A DNA stretch of 60,786 nucleotides from positions 1 to 60,786 of the forward strand of contig DASXKV010000042.1 in NCBI GenBank assembly GCA_036496605.1. The letters run 5' to 3'. Shown one piece after another: positions 7,492 through 14,095 of this stretch. The position numbers and the translations under genes are program-made. The DNA comes from Gemmatimonadaceae bacterium. Lineage in GTDB: Bacteria; Gemmatimonadota; Gemmatimonadetes; Gemmatimonadales; Gemmatimonadaceae. Every line of letters begins with the position of its first letter. Positions within the stretch are counted from its first letter, which is position 1. Below the pieces are notes generated by a model. The model made no database searches. It worked only from the letters and a program-made list of their open reading frames with translations, and had not been told where the DNA came from.

Positions 7492-8104
7492 CTAGTTCGC
7501 TGTGACCTCCTGAGTGGCGTTCCGCCGTTTGAGAGCGGAGCGATCTGGTACATTGTGCCGGGGGTGAAGCGCCGACCGGAGCTCCGCATGTTGTCGCATC
7601 CGATAGCTGTTGCCGCGGATGTTGACGATGTGACAGTGATGTACGAGGCGATCGATCAGCGCCGCCGCCATCACCTCGTCCCCAAAGATCTCGCCCCATT
7701 CCTCGAAGCCCTTGTTCGACGTGAGTACCGTCGACGCGCGCTCGTAGCGCCGCGCGATCACCTGGAAGAAGAGCATCGCGCCGGTGCGCGTGATCGGCAG
7801 ATAGCCAATCTCGTCAACGATGAGCAGACTTGGAAAGCTCAGCGTCTTGAGCCGGTGGATGAGGTGCCCCGCGGTCTGCGCCTCCTCAAGCGACGCGATC
7901 AGATCGCCTAACGTGCCGTAGTAGACCCGCCGGCCGCTCTCCGCCGCCGCAATCGCGAGACTGATCGCGAGGTGCGTCTTGCCGACCCCGGGTGGTCCGA
8001 GAAAAACGACATTCTCCTTGCGCTCGATGAAGCCTAACGTGTGCAAGCTCTCGAGCTGCTCGCGTTTGACGCTCGGCTGAAAACTGAATAGCTCGTTAGG
8101 CCCC
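7492..8104 (-). pseudogene. istB: IstB ATPase of IS21, N-terminally truncated
   Basis: IstB is the AAA+ helper ATPase of IS21 transposition. Visible motifs are a Walker A (FLGPPGVGKTHLAISLAI), Walker B (LLIVDEIGYLP), and the family end NIRGNSYRMRQ. The homologous frame opens with NELFSFQPSVKREQLESL near 8104 but has no ordinary start codon there. The roughly 60-residue helical N-terminal domain of IstB is absent, so the fusion with the istA tail is a deletion junction. The TTG at 8046 is the first possible start but would remove still more. Confidence 0.85.
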
Positions 8105-8375
8105 GGCGCTCGACCGTAATGCCCGGGAGCGCCGAGAGCATCTCTGGCAGGAGCGGCCGGACGAGACTGCGCCGGGTCGTCCGCTCCACGGGTAGCACGA
8201 GCGGCTGGTATCCATGCGGGGCGAGCGGCTGCAGCGTCCCGCGCTCGTCCGCGTCAAAGCGCTCGCGCGGCACCGCGTTGAGCGTGCGGTGCACGCGCAC
8301 ATTCGCCACCTCGTCGAGCCACCGGCGTCGCTGCTCTTCACTCAACCGACCGGGCGATCGCCCGTCTCCGGGCAA
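8034..8375 (-). pseudogene. istA: IstA transposase fragment (C-terminal)
   Basis: Only the last ~90 codons of the DDE transposase remain (LSEEQRRRWLDEVANVRVHR, then TLNAVPRERFDADERGTLQP, LVLPVERT). The catalytic DDE core is lost. After VERRGL the frame runs into sequence that belongs to istB, which marks the deletion joint between the two genes. Confidence 0.8.
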
Positions 8376-8954
8376 TTACGGCGGTCGCTTTTCAGCACAA
8401 AGCCCTATCAACGCTTACTGCACCGCTGGTCGGCGCGAAGTCTCACCCGAGTGTGCAATTCTCGCCGGTGATTCCGTGCAATTTGAACCCGGTGCTAACA
8501 GCGATGCGTCGCGCACGCTGGCCGCGGCCATCGCGGGCCGCGCTTGGCGATCACAGAGCGGAAAAGCGAGAAGACGCGCGCGGTCGCTTGCAGCTGCTCG
8601 GCCTTCGACTTCCCGCATCGGCCTGGCAGCGGCGCCTGCACGTGGCCGCACGAGTCTCCCGCCGTGGTCGAATCAACCACAGCGGTAACTGCGGAAACCA
8701 CGGTGAAAACCACGGTCGTTATTGAGAGTGATGCTGAGGTCGCACGTGCTCGAGCAGCGCGACGCGAGCGGCTGCTCCGCTTCGTGCGTCAACCGGCCTC
8801 GGAAGTCATCTAAATAGTCAACATCTTCGCTGCGAAAACACCGTCGAAAACACCGTCGGCAAGCTGCAAAAACCTGCGCGAAAAGATGCGGGTGGCCCAT
8901 GAAGGAGCGGTGAGCGTCGCGAACCCCATGGGCTTCGATCCAGTCAACGGTCAG

Positions 8955-9305
8955 CTACCATCCGCAATTACGTGTTGGCGTCTGTGGTACTGCACCGAGG
9001 ACGACGTTGGGACTTAGGACGATCCCATCTGCGAACACACAGCCAATCGCGTATTCAGTTGCGCCTCCCAACTTCGCGTAGTCGAGGCACACGTTAATGG
9101 ACCAACTCTTCGGAACGACTAAACCGTCGGCAAAGTGATAGGGCCAGTCGACGTGACATAGCTTTTGGCCTTCTTCCAAAGAACCGAGCGAGCGCTTATT
9201 CGCCGCTTCGGTTTGGATCACGCTGACGGCAATTGAACCGAGCGCCCCTATCAACGCCGCAACAGCCACCCAGTACGCACTGTCGCGACCCCTTTCGTTT
9301 GGCAT
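8955..9305 (-). CDS. Putative membrane-anchored exported protein
   Basis: ATG 9305 gives 116 residues. The N-terminus (MPNERGRDSAYWVAVAALIG then ALGSIAVSVIQT) is a single transmembrane segment or uncleaved signal. The remaining ~80 residues contain three Cys in the domain (KLCHVDWPYHFADG, INVCLDY, AIGCVFADG) plus a C-terminal NCGW, so disulphide bonds outside the cytoplasm are plausible. A longer upstream start at 9398 is less likely because it adds an Arg-rich stretch. No family is recognised. Confidence 0.55.
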   Translation of the reverse strand: MPNERGRDSAYWVAVAALIGALGSIAVSVIQTEAANKRSLGSLEEGQKLCHVDWPYHFADGLVVPKSWSINVCLDYAKLGGATEYAIGCVFADGIVLSPNVVLGAVPQTPTRNCGW

Positions 9306-9460
9306 GGCTGTCCTCCTCCGAATTCGCTTCCAGCGCACGAGGGCGGCGACCGTTCCGAGCGCGCCGTGCTGGTATAGACCTGCGCGAAATGAGTGCATTA
9401 AACAAGGGCAGAACCGCTAGGTCGACAGTGCATGAGAATTTTCTTAATCTGTTGTCGCAC

Positions 9461-9694
9461 TCAAGGCGCCAGCGGCGCACGCGCCACCGGTGGCCCCATG
9501 CAGCGCGCCGTTACAGGGATTTTCTCCCTTTCTTCTTGGCCGCTGGGCCGCTGGCAGTCGGCGCACCAACCGCGATTCCGTAGAGCGAGTACTCCCAGGC
9601 ATCTCCGGTCGCCGGCGCGGCCTATCGAGCACGTGAGTGCGAATTGCGCGTCCTCGACGACGAAATGCCGGCGACGTCGTGTGAGGTGGCCCAT
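9461..9694 (-). CDS. Possible small Cys-containing protein
   Basis: ATG 9694 gives 77 residues with a CADC pair (RGWCADCQRP), another Cys further on (TARCMGPPVA) and basic ends. The spacing CxxC...C could bind a metal. There is no convincing ribosome site, and plus-strand frames overlap it, so this call is tentative. Confidence 0.3.
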   Translation of the reverse strand: MGHLTRRRRHFVVEDAQFALTCSIGRAGDRRCLGVLALRNRGWCADCQRPSGQEEREKIPVTARCMGPPVARAPLAP

Positions 9695-9815
9695 GGAGAA
9701 TAGGAGATCGCGCCAGGACCCTATGCGTTGGGCACGACAAGCCAACGAGCTAACTCACCGGTAGCGCGCTCAAGCAGATTATGCACAGCCTATGTGTGCA
9801 GGCTTCTGGCCGCGC

Positions 9816-9849
9816 GATAGGGCAGGCTTACTTGTGCCTAGGCCCTATC
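9816..9849. terminator. Hairpin over the end of the repressor gene
   Basis: GATAGGGC-AGGC ... GCCT-AG-GCCCTATC forms an 8+4 bp stem that spans the stop codon (9828-9830) of the minus-strand repressor gene. It is likely a terminator or mRNA 3-prime end structure. Confidence 0.5.
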
Positions 9850-10517
9850 AGCCGAATGGTTGCAGCTGGGGAATAGGACCGCGTTTTCAAGAAGCGCCGC
9901 ACATGCGTCGCGAGTTCACGGCTCTGGGCAGGACTAAATCCGCTCAGCATTGCCTGGTGGATCAGACTCTTCTCCGCGATGAATTCGCGCTGGTCTTGAG
10001 CCGTCAGGAGCTCCAGCACTCGCTCGCCACGGCGCTCATTGAGCTTTCGCGCTATGCGCTCCTCCCACCAGTAGCGGACGAAGTCACTCAGCAATTCTGA
10101 GGACTCCGGGATTAGAGAGACGGCGAGTTCCTCGTCGCCCGATTCTGCCGTGCGCTCGATCTCATCAAGCACGTGACGTCGTAGGGCATCTGATAGCGCG
10201 GCTTGCGGGCGATCAGCCGAATGGTTCTCCGGACCGCCGCCGGTGAGCAGCCAATTGATGCTCAGACCCGCGCGAGCGAGTTGCAAGAGGGCCGGCGATG
10301 TTGGGGTGCTCGGATTCTTCGCGAACCAAGTCGATACGGTCGCCTTGCCCACGCCGAGTTGTTCAGCGAGGTGTTGTTGCGACTTGTAACGGGGATTCGC
10401 GCCCCTCAGGCACCACTCGCGCAGACGTTCGCGGATGGCCCTCGCCTCCTTCACCGGCAGCGACTTGATGCCTCCCTTGAGCTGCGTGCTCGAGGGCGTC
10501 CTCCGCGTTCGTGTCAT
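9828..10517 (-). CDS. CI-like phage/island repressor
   Basis: 229 residues. About residues 47-69 form a helix-turn-helix (QQHLAEQLGVGKATVSTWFA), followed by LALLQLARAGLSINWLLTGG-type sequence, characteristic of lambdoid-like repressors and their relatives. The C-terminal ~120 residues are helical; no S24/LexA Ser-Lys peptidase motif is visible, so SOS-type self-cleavage is not expected. It is divergent from the excisionase-like gene at 10629. The pair forms the usual lysogeny or maintenance switch of an integrated element. Confidence 0.75.
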   Translation of the reverse strand: MTRTRRTPSSTQLKGGIKSLPVKEARAIRERLREWCLRGANPRYKSQQHLAEQLGVGKATVSTWFAKNPSTPTSPALLQLARAGLSINWLLTGGGPENHSADRPQAALSDALRRHVLDEIERTAESGDEELAVSLIPESSELLSDFVRYWWEERIARKLNERRGERVLELLTAQDQREFIAEKSLIHQAMLSGFSPAQSRELATHVRRFLKTRSYSPAATIRLIGPRHK

Positions 10518-10528
10518 TGGTTCGGTTA

Positions 10529-10564
10529 ATTAGTCAGTCAGGTTTAGTGATCTGTCCGACTAAT
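10529..10564. promoter_or_regulatory. Operator region between repressor and excisionase
   Basis: ATTAGTC (10529-10535) is inverted exactly at GACTAAT (10558-10564), with 22 bases between. The interval 10518-10628 is far more AT-rich than its surroundings and must hold both divergent promoters. The dyad is a likely binding site for the repressor at 9828. Confidence 0.6.
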
Positions 10565-10628
10565 CTACATTTTGTCTTTCTTTCTACAAGCGTAGCTTTG
10601 CTCCGTTCGATCTTCACACGGAGGAGAT

Positions 10629-10823
10629 ATGGCAGACGAGAGAGTGTCGATCATGCGCGCGGCCGCCGCGCTGCGCCGGTCCTACAACCAGACCCTTCGT
10701 CTCGTGCTCGTAGGCGAGTTGCGGGGCGAGCAGGACGATCGGGGCCGCTGGTGGATCGACGCCGACGATCTCGCTCGTTATCTCCGCGAGCACTCGCGGC
10801 CCCAGGCCGCTGCTGTGGCCTAA
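10629..10823 (+). CDS. Excisionase/HTH_17-like small DNA-binding protein
   Basis: A GGAGGA Shine-Dalgarno 5 bases before ATG 10629 fixes the start; 64 residues. SIMRAAAALRRSYNQTLRLV is the HTH and GELRGEQDDRGRWWIDADDL the wing plus final helix, as in MerR/Xis-type proteins. It is the first gene of the plus-strand unit that ends in the integrase. It likely bends DNA for excision or regulates that operon. Confidence 0.75.
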   Translation: MADERVSIMRAAAALRRSYNQTLRLVLVGELRGEQDDRGRWWIDADDLARYLREHSRPQAAAVA

Positions 10824-10825
10824 CG

Positions 10826-10856
10826 GAAACGCCATCTCGGGCGGAGATGGCGTTTC
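10826..10856. terminator. Strong 13-bp hairpin after the excisionase gene
   Basis: GAAACGCCATCTC / GAGATGGCGTTTC with a 5-base loop, directly after the stop codon at 10821-10823. No U-tract follows on the plus strand, so it may be a partial terminator or attenuator that sets lower expression of the downstream replication genes. Confidence 0.65.
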
Positions 10857-10915
10857 GCCATTCACAATTTGGTCGGCGTGCTCTGTCGAGGGCGAGCGCC
10901 GAAGGAGCAAAGATC

Positions 10916-11509
10916 GTGCGGAATACTACCAGCAAGGCTTTACGCTCGCAAGCGAAGCCTCACAGCGCCACGCCACTTTGGCCTCAGCACTCGAATCCGA
11001 AGTGTCCTTTCACAGAACTCTATCGGCGCCAGAGCGGACCAGCCTCTGAAGCTCTACGCTGGCCCGATCACACGGACCCGTTATGCACCTTCAGCGAGTT
11101 ATTTCGTACCACGCGCCGACATCCCCCCAACCAGCGCCGCAGCTCGGTTCGCACGCTGCGCGAACTGCTCACCGAATCGCCTGTAGTCTCGAAGAAGCGT
11201 CGGCGCCGATCGCTGCGGTTGACGGTCGGCGATCTCCTCGGGCCCGATGCATTTCCCCTAACGACGACGGGAGCATCGAGTGAGGCGACGACGCCCAGCG
11301 CGGACGGAGCCGCTGCACTGCACGTGCGCGGTTCGGCCAGTGGCCCACGAGCAGCACGGAAAGCCGCAGAATCGAGCGGCGGATCATACGAATCCCCGTT
11401 GCCCGCACTCCGAACTCAGACGGACCACTCGAGAGAGCGAGCGCAAGAAGAAGACGCGGAATCTCCGGCTCACGTTCGAGGAACTGTTTTGAAGCAAGCG
11501 AGAAGTTGA
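10916..11509 (+). CDS. Hypothetical protein with repeated HTxPxC-type modules
   Basis: GTG 10916 has an excellent ribosome site (AAGGAG, 9 bases upstream), giving 197 residues. Two modules are visible: HSNPKCPFTELYRRQ (about residue 25) and HTDPLCTFSELFRTT (about 52), then RTLRELLTES and RRSLRLTVGDLLG. After about residue 112 the sequence becomes low-complexity, and a third module appears in another frame (see 11280-11492). The stop codon overlaps the ATG of the replication gene (TGATG), which supports real use of this frame to the end. No known family. Confidence 0.5.
   Translation: MRNTTSKALRSQAKPHSATPLWPQHSNPKCPFTELYRRQSGPASEALRWPDHTDPLCTFSELFRTTRRHPPNQRRSSVRTLRELLTESPVVSKKRRRRSLRLTVGDLLGPDAFPLTTTGASSEATTPSADGAAALHVRGSASGPRAARKAAESSGGSYESPLPALRTQTDHSRERAQEEDAESPAHVRGTVLKQARS
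11280..11492 (+). CDS. Overlapping frame encoding a third HTxPxC module
   Basis: GTG 11280 follows GGGAG by 8 bases and encodes 70 residues ending ADHTNPRCPHSELRRTTRE and KTRNLRLTFEELF. These closely match the modules and the LRLTxxxLL element of the 10916 protein but lie in a different frame. Either the upstream gene has suffered a frameshift, or this is a separate short gene made by module duplication. The presence of a good ribosome site slightly favours the second. Confidence 0.45.
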   Translation: MRRRRPARTEPLHCTCAVRPVAHEQHGKPQNRAADHTNPRCPHSELRRTTRESERKKKTRNLRLTFEELF

Positions 11510-12402
11510 TGGGCGAGACGCTCAAGCCCTCGTACCGCTCTACTTTCGAGTCGCTCGCGGATGACGCGGATTTCCAGGAGCTCACGCCACTCGCCCAAGC
11601 GGTCTTCTGGTCGCTGAAACTGAAGCTTGGCCAGTATGGCATCGCCGTGTTCTACAAAGAGGCGTTGCCGGCCATGCATCGCCGCGCGACTGACCAGCAG
11701 ATCCAACAGGCGCTGCGCGAACTGGAAGCGCCCAAGCTGGGGCGTTCGCATGGTTGGATCCGAACCGAGCGAAACGTCGTGTGGATCGTGAACGGGCTCA
11801 AGTTCGAACCATCGTTCACGATTACTAATCCGAATCATCGAACCGGCGTTGTGCGATTCGTCCGCAACCTGCCCAGGCTACCCATCGTGGAAGCGTTCAT
11901 CACGCATTACGAACTTGACGCTACACCGGCGGGGGAATCTCCTTCACCGTCCCCTCCCCCAACCCATCCCCTATCCTATTCCCCATCCCATGGGGAATCA
12001 CAAGAGAAGACGAAGACGGAGACAAGCCCAGACAACACAAGTCCATCTTCTTCTCCCGCGCGCGTGACGCCGCTGCACGGTCGGCTCGCCAGCGAGAACG
12101 ACCGCGCGGCGCTCGACCTGCTACTCAGCGCTGTCTCGAATCCCAACACGTGGGTTGCCGACCTTGCGGCGTCCCTCGACGGCATGCCAGGCCACCGGCA
12201 CGTCACGCCGATCGAGCTCGGAATCGCGCTGCGCGCCTACGCCAAAAATGGCGCCCTCAAGAATCCGAATTCCGCGCAATTCGACGGGTATCTCCGTCGC
12301 GCGAAGTCGAGTGAGCCAGATCGCGCGAAGACGCAGAACGGCGCCGTGCCCAGATCGACGGCCGCAGTCCCGTCTGCATACGGAAAACTTCTCGGCGGCT
12401 GA
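11509..12402 (+). CDS. Putative replication initiator-like protein
   Basis: ATG 11509 gives 297 residues. The first 110 residues (TPLAQAVFWSLKLKLGQYGI, RATDQQIQQALRELEAPKLG, WIRTERNVVWIVNGLKFEP) have the winged-helix pattern of phage replication proteins of the DnaD/O-protein kind. A Ser/Pro-rich linker (about 145-185) follows, then a C-terminal helical domain. It lies directly upstream of the DnaC-like loader, the usual order for initiator and helicase loader in temperate phages and islands. Confidence 0.65.
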   Translation: MGETLKPSYRSTFESLADDADFQELTPLAQAVFWSLKLKLGQYGIAVFYKEALPAMHRRATDQQIQQALRELEAPKLGRSHGWIRTERNVVWIVNGLKFEPSFTITNPNHRTGVVRFVRNLPRLPIVEAFITHYELDATPAGESPSPSPPPTHPLSYSPSHGESQEKTKTETSPDNTSPSSSPARVTPLHGRLASENDRAALDLLLSAVSNPNTWVADLAASLDGMPGHRHVTPIELGIALRAYAKNGALKNPNSAQFDGYLRRAKSSEPDRAKTQNGAVPRSTAAVPSAYGKLLGG

Positions 12403-12406
12403 ACGA

Positions 12407-13183
12407 ATGTCACTCTCTAAGCTCGATACTCACATCGCATCGCGGCCTGCCGTTTGTCCGAACTGCCGAGGTGCATCGGTCGAACTGCAATTCCATCGCG
12501 AGTGGCGTTTCATCCCGATGCGCTGTGCGAGCTGCGTGTCGGAAGAGGAGGCTCGGACTGAACGCGAACGGCACGAACAACTTTGCCGCGAACGGCTGGC
12601 CGCACTGGTGGTCCCGTCGCTTTACGGGACGGTAACGTTTGAAAACTTTGAGATCCATGGCGACGCCGAATCCAGAGCTGCGCTCGCTCGTGCTCTGGAA
12701 TACGCAAAAGCTTACGTGGTGTCGTGGCCTAACGCCCCAGTGATCAGCGTGTTCTCGGGTGCGTGTGGAACGGGGAAGGGCCACCTGGTCTGGTCGATCG
12801 CGAAAAGGCTTGCCGGTGAACGCGCCGTGCTGAGTCGCGTCGTCGTCCTTTCGGACGTTATTCGCGATCTCCGTGAGGCGTGGGGCACACACGAGAGTGG
12901 CCCCAGTGAGGCACAGCGCCTCGCGAAATACCGCTCGCCCGAATTCCTCACCGTCGACGAAGTATCTCGGCACGCCTTCTTTGGTCAGCCGCAACAGCAT
13001 CTCTATGATCTGATCGCATGGCGCGAGGAACGGCAGAAGCCGACGATCCTAACGACAAACGATCGAGGAGAGGAGCTCGTGGCTCTGCTCGGACCGGCGA
13101 TCTCGAGCCGAGCGGCCGGCTGGCGTGGATTTATCGATTTCGGCGGTGCAGACTATCGCGTTTCCTACGGGCTCCGCCGATGA
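12407..13183 (+). CDS. DnaC-like AAA+ helicase loader with zinc ribbon
   Basis: ATG 12407 gives 258 residues. An N-terminal zinc ribbon has C17-x2-C20 and C40-x2-C43. Walker A GACGTGKGH is at 118-126 with K124; Walker B FLTVDEV is at 180-186; sensor 1 ILTTND is near 214-219. This is the DnaC/DnaI type that loads the replicative helicase. The His after the Walker A Lys-Gly, in place of the usual Thr/Ser, is unusual. It starts 4 bases after the initiator-like gene and overlaps the next gene by 4 bases. Confidence 0.8.
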   Translation: MSLSKLDTHIASRPAVCPNCRGASVELQFHREWRFIPMRCASCVSEEEARTERERHEQLCRERLAALVVPSLYGTVTFENFEIHGDAESRAALARALEYAKAYVVSWPNAPVISVFSGACGTGKGHLVWSIAKRLAGERAVLSRVVVLSDVIRDLREAWGTHESGPSEAQRLAKYRSPEFLTVDEVSRHAFFGQPQQHLYDLIAWREERQKPTILTTNDRGEELVALLGPAISSRAAGWRGFIDFGGADYRVSYGLRR

Positions 13184-13380
13184 TGCGCCGCTGGTTACCC
13201 CGTCGTCCGAGCCCCACGTTCAAGGATCTTGGCGCGATCCTCGGCGAGCCGATCGACGCGCCCGACAGAAGGGCCGCAGAGCGGCTTGCGATCTTCCGCT
13301 ACGGCCGTCCCATAATGGTCGAGATGCTCGCGCGCACTGGCGCGCAGACGGCGACCGAATCAGGGGAGCCGCGGCGCTGA
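13180..13380 (+). CDS. Small hypothetical protein in replication-integrase operon
   Basis: ATG 13180 overlaps the DnaC-like stop (ATGA) and the gene ends overlapping the next start by one base; 66 residues. Basic N-terminus (MMRRWLPRRPSPTFKDLG) followed by a helical region with RAAERLAIFRYGRPIMVEML. The tight coupling to both neighbours is the main evidence that it is real. Function unknown. Confidence 0.6.
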   Translation: MMRRWLPRRPSPTFKDLGAILGEPIDAPDRRAAERLAIFRYGRPIMVEMLARTGAQTATESGEPRR

Positions 13381-13742
13381 TGGCCTCACTCGCACAACTT
13401 CCGCTCCGATGGCGTGAGCGAGCTGCCGCGCTCGATCGCTACGCGCCTGGCGCCGGTGTCGCGCTTCGCGAAGCGGCCGTGGAACTCGAGTCGGCCTTGC
13501 AGACCGTCGAGGAGGTCCGTAGCGCGAGGGTTGAACGGGCCGAAGAATTCGTACTATCTCAACTCGCAGATCCGACGAGAAGGCACACAACTTCTGAGCT
13601 GCGCACGGCTGCACGCGGTCGCCGGATCTCGAACGCGGCACTCGCGCGCGCGCTGAAAGTGCTTGGTGCACAGTCCACAATTCGATTCGACTTGGAAGCG
13701 CGCGGCGCCAAGCACTGGCATCTCGCGCGGAGTGGCGAATGA
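13380..13742 (+). CDS. Hypothetical helical protein in replication-integrase operon
   Basis: 120 residues, start overlapping the previous stop and stop overlapping the next start. About residues 20-60 form a long amphipathic helix (ALREAAVELESALQTVEEVR). The second half (TTSELRTAARGRRISNAALA, RALKVLGA) has the shape of a winged helix. It could be a regulator or accessory DNA-binding factor for the integrase operon. No family is recognised. Confidence 0.65.
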   Translation: MASLAQLPLRWRERAAALDRYAPGAGVALREAAVELESALQTVEEVRSARVERAEEFVLSQLADPTRRHTTSELRTAARGRRISNAALARALKVLGAQSTIRFDLEARGAKHWHLARSGE

Positions 13743-14095
13743 CGACACTCACGCTCGAGCAGGTCCTTGCCGACGCGCGCGAACACGCGAGCACGTTGAA
13801 AATCACTGGGAACTCGGGTCAGGCGGCGTATCTCGAGCAGCTTCTCGATTGCGTCGCCAGCCTCACTGAGGACGTGCGGATGTTCGTCGGCGAATCGGAT
13901 GCGGCGCTCGCGTCGGGCCTGGCCGAGAGGACGCTGCGGCGACGCTTCAACGAGTGGCTCGAGACGGGGCACGCGCGCTACAATGTGCGCAATGAGCGCG
14001 AGTACCGGCTCGATATTGTGCGGAGAAAGCCGGGTCGTGAACGCGCGATCCGCGCACGCGTGCGCCGTCGCCTAGGCCGGAGTGCGGTGACATGA
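13739..14095 (+). CDS. Small helical protein, paralogue of the gene at 5636
   Basis: 118 residues starting MTTLTLEQVLADAREHASTL, followed by GNSGQAAYLEQLLDCVASLT, FVGESDAALASGLAERTLRR, RFNEWLETGHARYNVRNERE and a very basic C-terminus. The domain order, spacing and the RF-x2-W-x-E-x-G-x-ARYN core match the product at 5636-6004. The basic tail and helix pairs suggest DNA binding. It overlaps the integrase start by 4 bases (ATGA), so a role in integration or its control is plausible. Confidence 0.75.
   Translation: MTTLTLEQVLADAREHASTLKITGNSGQAAYLEQLLDCVASLTEDVRMFVGESDAALASGLAERTLRRRFNEWLETGHARYNVRNEREYRLDIVRRKPGRERAIRARVRRRLGRSAVT

Larger units (their letters stand above)
7424..8500 (-). mobile_element. 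Internally deleted IS21-family element with intact ends
   Basis: The ends are inverted and each carries two copies of a CACCGG...AATTGCxCxCT unit, as in IS21 elements: TGTCAACACCGGAATAGAAT at the left and TGTTAGCACCGGGTTCAAAT at the right, read inward. GCGAT flanks both sides (7419-7423 and 8501-8505), an exact 5-bp target duplication. The element is only 1,077 bp against the usual 2-2.5 kb. Most of istA and the start of istB are missing, so it is non-autonomous. Confidence 0.92.
7318..8813 (+). pseudogene. Cys-rich putative zinc-binding protein gene, split by IS21 remnant
   Basis: Removing the element at 7424-8500 and one copy of the 5-bp duplication restores a single open frame from ATG 7318 to the stop at 8811-8813, 137 codons. 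The joined protein has ordered Cys/His residues: a CTA, then NNCRAWACWDDPEQRCVAHA, then CSCSAFDFPHRPGSGACTWP, then a Thr/Glu/Val linker and a basic C-terminal helix. This is the arrangement of small zinc-binding mobile-element proteins. The start follows a GGAG. The gene must be inactive while the element is present. Confidence 0.75.

Noticed and set aside
9230-9245. ATTGAACCGAGCG resembling the tRNA-Thr 3-prime sequence (possible att)
   Set aside because: Only about ten bases match and it lies inside the 8955-9305 gene. A chance match is likely.
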